Positions 1 through 8,888 of a stretch of DNA of 64,000 nt are shown in pieces. Position numbers and translations under genes: made by a program. The DNA lies in assembly GCF_026930145.1 (NCBI RefSeq), contig NZ_JANHOJ010000003.1, positions 1 to 64,000 of the forward strand, given 5' to 3'. This stretch comes from Bartonella sp. A05 (GTDB lineage: Bacteria > Pseudomonadota > Alphaproteobacteria > Rhizobiales > Rhizobiaceae). Position 1 is the stretch's first letter. Every line of letters begins with the position of its first letter. Under the pieces are notes generated by a model that saw only the letters and a list, made by a program, of their open reading frames with translations, was not told the origin of the DNA and made no database searches.

Positions 1-65
1 TTGAGCTCTCCATTTTTTGTCCAAAACAAGGGACTAAGTTTAAAATTAATACGTAACCTATAAAA

Positions 66-2150
66 TTACGCGTATTTCTTCTGAATCTCCTGCGCCACCG
101 CTGTAGGAACAGGCTCATAATGATCAAATTGCATTGTATACTGAGCACGCCCCTGACTCATCGAACGAAGTGTATTTACATAGCCAAACATGTTTGCCAA
201 AGGAACCATTGCATTCACAACCGTTGCAATACCACGCGTCTCAGTACCCGAAATTTGCCCCCGACGAGAATTCAAATCACCAATTACATCACCAACATAG
301 TCCTCAGGAGTGACAACCTCTACCTTCATAATCGGCTCAAGAAGCTGCGCACCAGCTTTTTTTGCCCCTTCTCGAAATGCTGTACGCGCAGCAATTTCAA
401 AAGCCAGAACGGAAGAATCAACATCATGATAAGCACCATCAATCAAAGTAGCTTTTATCCCAAGCATAGGAAAACCTGCAAGAGGCCCTGACTGCATAAC
501 ACTCTCAATTCCCTTCTGAACACCTGGAACATACTCCTTAGGGACAGAGCCACCAACAATTTTTGATTCAAAAATAAATTCATCTCCTTCATGTGGCTCA
601 AAAACAATCTTTACACGAGCAAACTGCCCAGCTCCACCAGATTGCTTTTTATGAGTATAATCAATTTCGGAAACTTTTGTAATCGATTCACGATAAGCAA
701 CCTGAGGCTGACCAACATTAGCCTCAACTTTAAATTCACGGCGCATACGATCAACAATAATATCCAAATGAAGTTCACCCATCCCAGCAATGATCACCTG
801 ACCAGACTCTTCATCTGACTTAACACGAAATGAAGGATCTTCCGCCGCCAAACGATTAAGTGCAATACCCATTTTTTCCTGATCCGCTTTTGTCTTCGGT
901 TCAATTGCAATCTCAATCACAGGATCAGGGAAATCCATCCGCTCGAGAATAACAGGCTTCAAAGGATCACAAAGAGTATCACCCGTCGTCGTCTCCTTAA
1001 GACCAGCAAGTGCAACAATATCGCCTGCAAACGCCTCTTCAATATCCTCACGAGAATTCGAATGCATCTGGAGCATACGCCCTACACGCTCTTTCTTTTT
1101 CTTTACACTGTTTTCAAGAGAAACACCCTTCTGAATCCTACCAGAATAAACACGACAAAAAGTCAAAGAGCCAACAAACGGATCATTCATAATCTTAAAA
1201 GCAAGCATAGAAAGTGGAGCATCATCTGAAGACTCACGTGTTATTTCAATCTCACTCTTAGCATCAATACCACTAATAGCAGGAACATCAACCGGAGAAG
1301 GAAGATACGAAATAACAGCATCCAAAAGTGGCTGAACTCCTTTATTCTTAAAAGCTGTACCACAAAGAACCGGATGAAACTGAACCCCTATCGTCCCTTT
1401 ACGAATAAGATCTACAAGCTGCTCATTTGTCGGCATAACACCCTCTAAATAAGCCTCTGTTGCAACCTCATCAACCTCAACTGCCATCTCAACCAATTTT
1501 TCGCGATATTTCTCGGCTTTTTCTCTCAACTCAACCGGAATCTCACCCTCTGTAGCCACAGCACCAATACTACCATCCCACCGAAGTGCCTTCATCTCAA
1601 TAAGATCAACAACACCTTCAAAATCATTCTCAGCACCAATTGGCAACTGAACAATAAGAGCTTTAGCGCCTAATCGCGTCTCAACCATCTCCACACTGCG
1701 ATAAAAATCAGCTCCAATTTTATCCATCTTATTAACAAAAACCATACGAGGAACATGATACTTTTCAGCCTGCCGCCAAACAGTTTCCGTTTGAGGTTCT
1801 ACACCAGCATTTGCATCCAACAATGCTATCGCACCATCAAGTACACGCAAAGAACGCTCAACCTCAATTGTAAAATCAACGTGACCAGGCGTATCAATAA
1901 TATTAAAACGCCGCTTCCGTCCATCACGACCCTGCCAAAAAGTTGTCGTCGCAGCAGATGTAATCGTGATACCACGTTCCTGCTCCTGCTCCATCCAATC
2001 CATAGTAGAAGCACCATCATGCGTTTCACCGATCTTATGATTCTTACCGGTGTAAAACAAAATACGCTCAGTCATCGTAGTCTTACCAGCATCAATATGA
2101 GCCATAATACCAAAATTACGATAGTCTTCTATTTTATATTCGCGAGCCAT
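66..2150 (-). CDS. fusA: Elongation factor G
   Basis: Translational GTPase that moves tRNA and mRNA through the ribosome and helps recycle ribosomes. The 694 residues match the family's usual length. Visible motifs are the P-loop AHIDAGKT at about residues 17-24, DTPGH near 86, NKMD near 140, and a conserved C-terminal domain IV/V ending close to a KK motif. It is the last gene of a minus-strand rpsL-rpsG-fusA cluster, 25 bases after rpsG. The window ends 65 bases downstream, so the tuf gene that often follows cannot be seen. Confidence 0.98.
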   Translation of the reverse strand: MAREYKIEDYRNFGIMAHIDAGKTTMTERILFYTGKNHKIGETHDGASTMDWMEQEQERGITITSAATTTFWQGRDGRKRRFNIIDTPGHVDFTIEVERSLRVLDGAIALLDANAGVEPQTETVWRQAEKYHVPRMVFVNKMDKIGADFYRSVEMVETRLGAKALIVQLPIGAENDFEGVVDLIEMKALRWDGSIGAVATEGEIPVELREKAEKYREKLVEMAVEVDEVATEAYLEGVMPTNEQLVDLIRKGTIGVQFHPVLCGTAFKNKGVQPLLDAVISYLPSPVDVPAISGIDAKSEIEITRESSDDAPLSMLAFKIMNDPFVGSLTFCRVYSGRIQKGVSLENSVKKKKERVGRMLQMHSNSREDIEEAFAGDIVALAGLKETTTGDTLCDPLKPVILERMDFPDPVIEIAIEPKTKADQEKMGIALNRLAAEDPSFRVKSDEESGQVIIAGMGELHLDIIVDRMRREFKVEANVGQPQVAYRESITKVSEIDYTHKKQSGGAGQFARVKIVFEPHEGDEFIFESKIVGGSVPKEYVPGVQKGIESVMQSGPLAGFPMLGIKATLIDGAYHDVDSSVLAFEIAARTAFREGAKKAGAQLLEPIMKVEVVTPEDYVGDVIGDLNSRRGQISGTETRGIATVVNAMVPLANMFGYVNTLRSMSQGRAQYTMQFDHYEPVPTAVAQEIQKKYA

Positions 2151-2175
2151 TCTATTTGCCTTAGATCCCTAATAC

Positions 2176-2646
2176 CTACCAGCGATAATGAGAAAACGCA
2201 CGGTTAGCCTCAGCCATACGGTGAACATCTTCTCGCTTTTTTACTGCCGAACCACGGTTATTAGCCGCATCTACCAACTCACCAGAAAGACGATCAACCA
2301 TTGTCGTTTCACTACGCCCACGAGCTGCTGCAATCAACCAACGAATAGCAAGAGCCTGACGACGCTCAGGACGAACATCAACCGGAACCTGATAAGTAGC
2401 ACCACCAACACGACGAGAACGAACCTCAACATGAGGAGAAACATTTTCCAATGCTTTATGAAACAAAACCACAGGATCTGTCTTCACCCTACCCTCAAGT
2501 GAATCAAGAGCACCATAAACAATACGCTCAGCAACTGACTTCTTGCCATCATACATAATGGCATTCATAAATTTTGTAATAACCAAATCACCAAATTTAG
2601 GATCCGGATTAATTTCACGCTTTTCTGCTCTATGACGACGGGACAT
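2176..2646 (-). CDS. rpsG: 30S ribosomal protein S7
   Basis: Primary 16S rRNA-binding protein that nucleates assembly of the 30S head. It has 156 residues, the usual bacterial length, starts [12 protein letters not shown] and contains the conserved [16 protein letters not shown] block. It lies between rpsL (19 bases upstream) and fusA, the standard str operon order. In E. coli S7 is the translational autoregulator of this operon; no such site was identified here. Confidence 0.98.
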   Translation of the reverse strand: MSRRHRAEKREINPDPKFGDLVITKFMNAIMYDGKKSVAERIVYGALDSLEGRVKTDPVVLFHKALENVSPHVEVRSRRVGGATYQVPVDVRPERRQALAIRWLIAAARGRSETTMVDRLSGELVDAANNRGSAVKKREDVHRMAEANRAFSHYRW

Positions 2647-2665
2647 TGACTCTGGCTTTCAATAT

Positions 2666-3037
2666 TTACTTCGGACGCTTTGCGCCATATTTAGAACGGC
2701 GCTGTTTACGATTTTTGACACCCTGTGTATCAAGCAAACCACGAATAATGTGATAACGCACACCTGGCAAATCCTTCACACGACCACCACGAATCATCAC
2801 AACAGAGTGCTCTTGAAGATTATGCCCCTCACCAGGAATATAACCAATAACTTCAAATCCATTCGTTAAACGTATCTTCGCAACTTTACGAAGAGCAGAA
2901 TTAGGCTTCTTCGGTGTTGTCGTATACACACGAGTACAAACACCACGCTTTTGCGGGCTCTCTTGAAGAGCAGGAACCTTATTACGCTTAACCGGAGCCA
3001 CGCGCGGCTTGCGAATTAATTGGTTTACGGTAGGCAT
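2666..3037 (-). CDS. rpsL: 30S ribosomal protein S12
   Basis: Decoding-centre ribosomal protein of 123 residues, first gene of the str operon. The [13 protein letters not shown] and [11 protein letters not shown] blocks are present. Both lysines classically altered in streptomycin resistance (E. coli K43 and K88 equivalents) are lysine here, so the sequence gives no sign of resistance at this locus. A good ribosome-binding site (AGAGGAAGG) precedes the ATG at 3037. Confidence 0.98.
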   Translation of the reverse strand: MPTVNQLIRKPRVAPVKRNKVPALQESPQKRGVCTRVYTTTPKKPNSALRKVAKIRLTNGFEVIGYIPGEGHNLQEHSVVMIRGGRVKDLPGVRYHIIRGLLDTQGVKNRKQRRSKYGAKRPK

Positions 3038-3510
3038 ACAACCTTCCTCTTTAAATAATCTGTATTACTCTCACCCATTCGGGTTTTTACTTCTATCCAT
3101 TCCAATACAACTAGGATAAATACTCACCCTAATATTATTGAAATATACTAAGCTTACACACAAAATCGGGCATGACTGCACATACAGCTTACCCGATCAA
3201 AAGCAGAGGAGGCAACAGCCTCTTGCGCTGGTATTTGCTTCATTTCTTGACAAACCCTGCTTGAAGCGATCTCAGGATAAATATCCTAAACGACTCTTAC
3301 ATCGGCTATGAGAATTTCTAATAGCGAGAACACATATCTTCGTCAAGTGCTAAACGGAAGAAAGTTTATGAAAAGTAATATATAATACTTTATCCATCTT
3401 TTTTAAGTAACTATAGCAAATTTTAAATTACCAGAACAATAACTCCACACAAAGATAACTGTAATAATAGTAACTTGCTAATTACATATTTGAGACATAA
3501 AATAAGCGCT
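3038..3510. other. Divergent intergenic region between rpsL and xth
   Basis: About 470 bases between divergently transcribed genes. It should hold the promoter of the str operon and that of xth, but I could not choose convincing -35/-10 pairs. A short inverted repeat (GAGGC, AACA loop, GCCTC) lies near 3209-3224. No ORF or RNA gene is recognisable. Confidence 0.4.
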
Positions 3511-4293
3511 ATGAAAATTGTAACATGGAATATCGCTGGAATAAAAGCACGACATGAGACACTATGTAGATGGCTACAAAAAAACCATCCTGATATAGTA
3601 TGCTTACAAGAAATAAAAAGTATTGATAAAAATTTTCCTCGCGATTTAATCGAAAGCTTAGGCTATCATATAGAGACACATGGCCAAAAAAGCTTCAACG
3701 GAGTTGCAATTCTCTCTAAAAAAACACCTGATGAAGTTATTCGCCGCTTACCAAACAAAAATAATGATGAGCAAGCACGTTATATTGAAGCTGTTTATTC
3801 AACAAATAAAGGAGCTATCCGTGTCGCTTCTCTCTATCTTCCAAATGGCAATCCTATCAACAGTGAAAAATATTCCTATAAAATAGAGTGGATGGAGAAA
3901 TTGTATAAACATGCAAAATCATTACTTGCATACGAAGAACCTCTTGTACTCGCTGGTGATTATAATATTATTCCAACCACACTGGATGCAAAAAAAATTC
4001 AAGACTGGAATAATGACGCGTTATTTCTTCCACAAACAAGACAACTATTCCAACGTATTATTCATTTAGGTTTTTATGATGCCATCCGCTGCGTTACAGA
4101 TAAGCCATCATTTAGCTTCTGGGATTTTCAAGCTGGTGCATGGCAAAAAAATAACGGTATTCGCATTGATCACTTACTATTATCACCAGAAGCTGTTGAT
4201 CAGCTTGTGTGCGCTTATAGCGAAACAGACGTAAGAGGATACCAAAAACCTTCAGACCACACTCCCGTTTGGATTGATCTCAATATTGATTAA
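3511..4293 (+). CDS. xth: Exodeoxyribonuclease III family AP endonuclease
   Basis: Mg-dependent AP endonuclease / 3'-5' exonuclease of base excision repair (endonuclease/exonuclease/phosphatase fold). From the ATG at 3511 the protein has 260 residues and opens MKIVTWNIAGIKAR, the family start. An upstream in-frame TTG would add 12 poorly conserved residues. Motifs seen are CLQEIK (metal-binding Glu), LAGDYNI (catalytic Asp-Asn) and the C-terminal SDHTPVWIDL (catalytic His). Monocistronic, divergent from rpsL. Confidence 0.93.
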   Translation: MKIVTWNIAGIKARHETLCRWLQKNHPDIVCLQEIKSIDKNFPRDLIESLGYHIETHGQKSFNGVAILSKKTPDEVIRRLPNKNNDEQARYIEAVYSTNKGAIRVASLYLPNGNPINSEKYSYKIEWMEKLYKHAKSLLAYEEPLVLAGDYNIIPTTLDAKKIQDWNNDALFLPQTRQLFQRIIHLGFYDAIRCVTDKPSFSFWDFQAGAWQKNNGIRIDHLLLSPEAVDQLVCAYSETDVRGYQKPSDHTPVWIDLNID

Positions 4294-4371
4294 GAAATAT
4301 TAAGAAGTATAATTTCTGTTTTATTGGGATAACTGAAAAAATAGTCTATCCAAAATTGCAAATATGCTACC

Positions 4372-4401
4372 TTGCATATAACTATATATCCTGAATATAA
4401 T
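4372..4401 (+). promoter_or_regulatory. Putative sigma-70 promoter of the amino-acid ABC operon
   Basis: TTGCAT (4372-4377) and TATAAT (4396-4401) are separated by 18 bases and lie 27 bases before the ATG of the binding-protein gene. Spacing and boxes fit a housekeeping promoter. Assignment is by inspection only. Confidence 0.5.
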
Positions 4402-4427
4402 GATAAACATAAAAAATGGAGGAAGCA

Positions 4428-5336
4428 ATGAAGAAAATACTGTCAGTATTTATTGCGACAACTTTCGTGGCTCTGACAAACGTTGCACAAGCTCAAAATG
4501 ATACTCTTGAGAAAATAAAAGAAACTGGAACTATTACTCTGGGAGTTCGCGAATCGTCTATAGGACTAGCTTATGCACTTGGTAATGGTAAATATACCGG
4601 CTTTCACACAGAAATGGCTAAAAATATTATTGACGATATTTCAAAAAAAATTGGGAAGCCAATTAAAATTCATTACCTTCCTATCACATCGCAAAATCGC
4701 ATTCCATTGTTAAAGAACAGTACCTATGATCTTGAGTGTGGCTCTACAACAAATGATTCTTCTCGCGCTAAAGAAGTAGCTTTTGCTTATGCAACCTATA
4801 TCGAAGAAGTTCGAATTGCCGTAAAGAAAAACTCTAACATTAAGTCCATTGATGATTTAAATGGTAAAACGATTGCAACCACTACTGGCACTACATCTGT
4901 GCAGCTTATTCGTAAAAATAAACGTGCAAAAAACATTGATTTTGCAGTTGTAACAGGTAAGGATCATGGAGATAGCTTCCTGTTGCTAGAATCCGGCCGA
5001 GCTGATGCATTTGTCATGGATGTATCTATTCTCGCTGGGCATATCTCTAAATCAAAGAATCCATCTGACTATACGATTCTAGATGTTGCACTTTCAGTCG
5101 AACCGATTGCCTGTATGCTCCGATTAAATGACAAAAACTTTGAAAAAGCAGTCAATGATAGTATCATTCGTCAAATCAGTGATGGTTCTCTTGAAAAACT
5201 TTACAATAAATGGTTTATGGAACCAATTCCCCCTACGAATACTGTTATTAATCTTCCTTTATCCAAATCAACAAAGCATGCTTGGGAATATCCAAGCAAC
5301 AAACCCCGGGAAGATTACATAGAAAATAACCAATAA
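4428..5336 (+). CDS. gltI: Polar amino-acid ABC transporter, periplasmic binding protein
   Basis: Periplasmic solute-binding protein (SBP_bac_3 family) that captures a polar amino acid, most like glutamate/aspartate-binding GltI. It starts at the ATG at 4428 after GGAGG; an in-frame ATG 12 bases earlier overlaps that Shine-Dalgarno sequence and is unlikely. The signal peptide MKKILSVFIATTFVALTNVAQA is cleaved after AQA. The mature protein has the typical ITLGVRESSIGLAY and ALSVEPIACMLR blocks. First gene of a four-gene operon with two permeases and an ATPase. The substrate is inferred from operon type and is not proven. Confidence 0.88.
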   Translation: MKKILSVFIATTFVALTNVAQAQNDTLEKIKETGTITLGVRESSIGLAYALGNGKYTGFHTEMAKNIIDDISKKIGKPIKIHYLPITSQNRIPLLKNSTYDLECGSTTNDSSRAKEVAFAYATYIEEVRIAVKKNSNIKSIDDLNGKTIATTTGTTSVQLIRKNKRAKNIDFAVVTGKDHGDSFLLLESGRADAFVMDVSILAGHISKSKNPSDYTILDVALSVEPIACMLRLNDKNFEKAVNDSIIRQISDGSLEKLYNKWFMEPIPPTNTVINLPLSKSTKHAWEYPSNKPREDYIENNQ

Positions 5337-5465
5337 CAAAGATAGCCGAATTCTTTGGAAGTTGAATGCAGTTGTGTTTTAGTGTGTTTCTCAATAAACT
5401 GAGCATATGCAAACAGGGTTATTTTATTTGTCACATCTAGAAGCTAACTAACTTTAGGACATATA

Positions 5466-6218
5466 ATGGACTTTTCTTTTCTATGCATGGATGATCTTGA
5501 TCGAAATCCAGTAGCTGGATGTCTTGGAATCCCAGGCTTCAGTCATACATATCTGGATGCGCTGCTCAATGGTTTGAAAAATACAGCTATATTATCCATA
5601 TTCTCACTAATATTAGCTGTATTTTTAGGTATTGTTATAGGAACAATGCGCACTCTGCCTAATACTTCCAAAATCAATTGTGTATTTCGCGCTATTGGCG
5701 GCATTTGGGTAGAACTTATGCGTAATATTCCTCTACTTGTACAAGTATTTTTATGGTACTTTGTCGTGCCTAAGATTTATCCGCCAGCGATCAATCTTCC
5801 TCCGATTCTATTAATAACCTTTGCCTTGGGATTCTTTACATCTGCACGCATTGCAGAACAGATTCGTTCAGGTATTGAAGCCATTCCTTCAGGACAACAT
5901 TATGCAGCCATGGCAATGGGATTTAATACCTATCAAAGTTATCGCTACGTTATCTTACCACGCGCTATTCGCACAATAATCCCACCACTTACTTCAGAAG
6001 CAATGGGCATTGTAAAAAATTCATCTGTAGCATTCGCAGTTTCAATCAATGAATTGATGCAATTTCAATATCAAACGATTGAAGAAGTTAGCCATGTATA
6101 TGAAACCTATTTGCTTGTTACGGTTCTTTATATTGTCATATCTTTGTTTGTATTTGTTATCATGACAATGATTGAACGGGTGCTTAAAATTCCCAATTTT
6201 CAAACAGAGGGGCATTGA
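5466..6218 (+). CDS. gltJ: Amino-acid ABC transporter permease, first subunit
   Basis: Inner-membrane permease of the HisM/GltJ type, 250 residues, with several hydrophobic helices. The cytoplasmic EAA loop that contacts the ATPase reads about GQHYAAMAMGFNTYQSYRYV (near residues 150-170) followed by LPRAIR. A gap of 129 bases after the binding-protein gene is the largest in the operon and often reflects differential expression. Paired with the second permease immediately downstream. Confidence 0.88.
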   Translation: MDFSFLCMDDLDRNPVAGCLGIPGFSHTYLDALLNGLKNTAILSIFSLILAVFLGIVIGTMRTLPNTSKINCVFRAIGGIWVELMRNIPLLVQVFLWYFVVPKIYPPAINLPPILLITFALGFFTSARIAEQIRSGIEAIPSGQHYAAMAMGFNTYQSYRYVILPRAIRTIIPPLTSEAMGIVKNSSVAFAVSINELMQFQYQTIEEVSHVYETYLLVTVLYIVISLFVFVIMTMIERVLKIPNFQTEGH

Positions 6219-6220
6219 AT

Positions 6221-6925
6221 ATGGTAGATTTCTTAAGCTCTTATTTTCCTTTTAATTTTTCAGATTTTGATTTTTCATTTTTCACTTTTGATGTATTTCG
6301 TTCTTATATTTTATCAGGCTTGCTTTTTAGCGTTTTCTTAACTCTTTTTGCAACGATATGGGGACTGATTTTTGGTGTTCTATTAGCGATGATGCGACTT
6401 TCTTCTGTTAAAGTGTTCTCCTCGCTTGCAATAATTTACATAACAGCCATGCGTTCAATACCACTTGTTATGGTTATCTTGTGGTTTTTTGTGCTTCTTC
6501 CTTTTTTGACTGGCACATCAATTGGTGCAAACAACTCAGCATTAATTACCTTTACTGCATTTGAAGCTGCTTATTTCGCTGAAATTATCCGCGCTGGCAT
6601 ACGTTCAGTCCCACAAGGACAAAAATATGCAGGACAAGCTCTCGGAATGACATATTGGCAAAATATGTACCTTGTGATTCTTCCACAAGCATTTAGAGAT
6701 ATGATTCCAGTTTTTTTGACACAGATCATTATCCTCTTTCAGGATACAACTCTCGTTTACGCAATTAGTGGAAATAGCCTTTTGAATGGTTTTGATCTTG
6801 TTTCTAATAATTTTGGCGTAAAACAAGAAGCCTATATTTTAGCAGCTATTTTCTATTTCATTATCTGTTTCACATTATCGCAGATGGTTTCATATCTACA
6901 GAAAAAAGTATCAATTATTCGCTGA
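6221..6925 (+). CDS. gltK: Amino-acid ABC transporter permease, second subunit
   Basis: Second inner-membrane permease, 234 residues from the ATG at 6221, which sits two bases after the upstream stop and has AGAGG as ribosome-binding site. The EAA loop [17 protein letters not shown] followed by [10 protein letters not shown] is clear near residues 130-155. The N-terminus is unusually rich in Phe and Ser. It should form the transmembrane heterodimer with the preceding permease. Confidence 0.87.
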   Translation: MVDFLSSYFPFNFSDFDFSFFTFDVFRSYILSGLLFSVFLTLFATIWGLIFGVLLAMMRLSSVKVFSSLAIIYITAMRSIPLVMVILWFFVLLPFLTGTSIGANNSALITFTAFEAAYFAEIIRAGIRSVPQGQKYAGQALGMTYWQNMYLVILPQAFRDMIPVFLTQIIILFQDTTLVYAISGNSLLNGFDLVSNNFGVKQEAYILAAIFYFIICFTLSQMVSYLQKKVSIIR

Positions 6926-6936
6926 CAGGAAAAAAA

Positions 6937-7683
6937 ATGACTACTCATATGATTGAAATAAAAAATGTTTCTAACTGGTATGGCGAAGTTAATATTCTTA
7001 AAAACTGCACAACCAATATTAACAAAGGGGAAGTTGTTGTAGTTTGCGGACCGTCAGGATCTGGTAAATCAACTCTCATTAAAACCATCAACGCTTTAGT
7101 ACCTTTTCAAAAAGGTGAAATTTGGATTGATGGAGTACCAGTTCATTCTAAAGAGACAGATTTGTCTAAATTGCGTAGCCACGTAGGAATGGTATTTCAG
7201 CACTTTGAGCTGTTCCCACATCTATCCGTTATGGAAAATCTAATAATTGCGCAAATCAAAGTTTTGAAACGTAGTAAAAAAGAGGCGCTTGAGCGTGGTT
7301 TGATATATCTCAAACGTGTTGGACTTATTGAACATAAAGACAAGTATCCTGGACAACTTTCTGGTGGTCAGCAGCAACGTGTTGCGATTGCACGTGCATT
7401 AACAATGGATCCACTTGTTATGCTTTTTGATGAACCAACCTCCGCTTTAGATCCCGAAATGGTAGGAGAAGTATTAGATGTCATGATTGGCTTAGCAGAA
7501 GAAGGCATGACTATGATGTGTGTAACACACGAAATGGGTTTTGCCCAAAGGGTATCAGAGCGCATAATTTTTATGGATCAAGGCAGAATTCTCGAAGATT
7601 GTTCATCTCAAGAATTCTTCTCTGATCCGCAGGCTAGAACACCACGTGCGCAGGAGTTCTTATCAAAAATCCTTAATCATTAA
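6937..7683 (+). CDS. gltL: Amino-acid ABC transporter ATP-binding protein
   Basis: Cytoplasmic ATPase that drives the transporter, 248 residues. Walker A is GPSGSGKST, the Q-loop region reads [10 protein letters not shown], the ABC signature LSGGQQQR, Walker [14 protein letters not shown], and the switch histidine lies in CVTHEM. Closest in type to GltL/GlnQ. It starts 11 bases after the second permease and ends shortly before a strong hairpin terminator. Confidence 0.92.
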   Translation: MTTHMIEIKNVSNWYGEVNILKNCTTNINKGEVVVVCGPSGSGKSTLIKTINALVPFQKGEIWIDGVPVHSKETDLSKLRSHVGMVFQHFELFPHLSVMENLIIAQIKVLKRSKKEALERGLIYLKRVGLIEHKDKYPGQLSGGQQQRVAIARALTMDPLVMLFDEPTSALDPEMVGEVLDVMIGLAEEGMTMMCVTHEMGFAQRVSERIIFMDQGRILEDCSSQEFFSDPQARTPRAQEFLSKILNH

Positions 7684-7721
7684 TATCATTACTTAAGCTA
7701 TCTTCTATTACAGATATAAAC

Positions 7722-7753
7722 ATAAAGGCCTTTTATTATTTTAAGGCCTTTAT
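7722..7753. terminator. Bidirectional intrinsic terminator
   Basis: A perfect 11-bp stem (7722-7732 with 7743-7753, ATAAAGGCCTT and its complement) with a 10-base AT loop lies between two convergent genes. T/A-rich flanks allow termination in both directions, serving gltL on plus and the Sel1-repeat gene on minus. Confidence 0.85.
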
Positions 7754-7786
7754 ATTGAGTGCTAAAAAAATTGTTGTATAAGACAC

Positions 7787-8686
7787 TTAAGAACTATGAT
7801 TGTCTAAAATATCAGCAGCTAATGATATTGCCATACGGCGTTCATATTCATCACAAATAGCGAAAGCACGTTCTTGCATAGAGCGAATCCAATTTTGATC
7901 TTTCACGTTAGCTTTTTCGTAAGCTGCAATTAACATCGCCATACCGCGAACTGTTTTTCCTTTCTGAAACAGCATATTTCCAAGCATAGCCTGAGCAGAA
8001 ATGTTTCCTTTCTTAGCTGAAAGATAAAACCATCGTTCAGCTTGAGAAAAGTTTTTCTCCCCTACCTCGCCATTTAAAAACATCTTTCCTAGATAATATT
8101 GAGCCTTAGGATTCCCTTTCTTGGCTGAAAGATGAAACCATCGTGCAGCCTGGATAAAATTCTTCTCTCTTCCTTCACCCTTTAAAAATATTTTTCCTAG
8201 ATAGTATTGAGCTATAGGATTCCGATAATTCATCGCAGCTTGCATATAAAGACTAGCTGCATAAGAAGGATTAGATTTTACAGATGATCCAGGAATACCT
8301 TTTCTAATATAACCAGCAAGCTTAACCAGTGCATCAGAAATATAGATTTTATTTTCTGAATCAAGATCTGAACCTTTTTCAACAATATTTGCGAAAAAAT
8401 TATAAGCTTTATAATCATCTTCAGGGACACCATCACCATCTGCATAGATATGGCCAAGCTTCCAAATTGCACCAATATGCCCCATATTAGCTGCACAAAG
8501 TAATTCTGAAATAGCTTGATCTATTTGTCCATTTTTGTAAGCAGACATACCACGCTTCAAAAAATAAAATGAACGGGCATCTGTATTTTGAGACAAATTG
8601 TCATCCATTGCATAAGCAGTAGAAAAAGATTGTCCCAACGTAATAATAATTGAGGCTATTTTCCATAGCTTAGACCCATTTATCAC
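7787..8686 (-). CDS. Exported Sel1-like repeat protein
   Basis: 299 residues with an N-terminal hydrophobic segment that looks like a signal sequence ending AYA. Tandem Sel1-type TPR repeats follow: AAMNYRNPIAQYYLGKIFL, AARWFHLSAKKGNPKAQYYL and AERWFYLSAKKGNISAQAML around residues 150-240. The latter two are nearly identical, suggesting recent repeat duplication. Sel1 proteins act as periplasmic or surface protein-protein scaffolds; the partner is unknown. Monocistronic, sharing the terminator at 7722-7753. Confidence 0.8.
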   Translation of the reverse strand: MINGSKLWKIASIIITLGQSFSTAYAMDDNLSQNTDARSFYFLKRGMSAYKNGQIDQAISELLCAANMGHIGAIWKLGHIYADGDGVPEDDYKAYNFFANIVEKGSDLDSENKIYISDALVKLAGYIRKGIPGSSVKSNPSYAASLYMQAAMNYRNPIAQYYLGKIFLKGEGREKNFIQAARWFHLSAKKGNPKAQYYLGKMFLNGEVGEKNFSQAERWFYLSAKKGNISAQAMLGNMLFQKGKTVRGMAMLIAAYEKANVKDQNWIRSMQERAFAICDEYERRMAISLAADILDNHSS

Positions 8687-8888
8687 TTAGAGTCTCTCCC
8701 TCTTTTACCATTATAGCAGGCCAGAAGCGTCTGAGCCCCTCTTCAAGATATTCCTTTTATAGAAAAAACAAGCATACCAGAATTATAAATTTAACAAAAT
8801 ATGTAGATAAGTAAAAATTATCAAAGATATCAGCTCACAATAACTTTTAACTTTCATAAAAAGCATGAAAAAGAAGATTGTAATTAAA

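Noticed and set aside
120-491. Plus-strand ORFs opposite fusA, rpsG, valS and other long genes.
   Set aside because: They are antisense shadows with no family resemblance or ribosome-binding sites.
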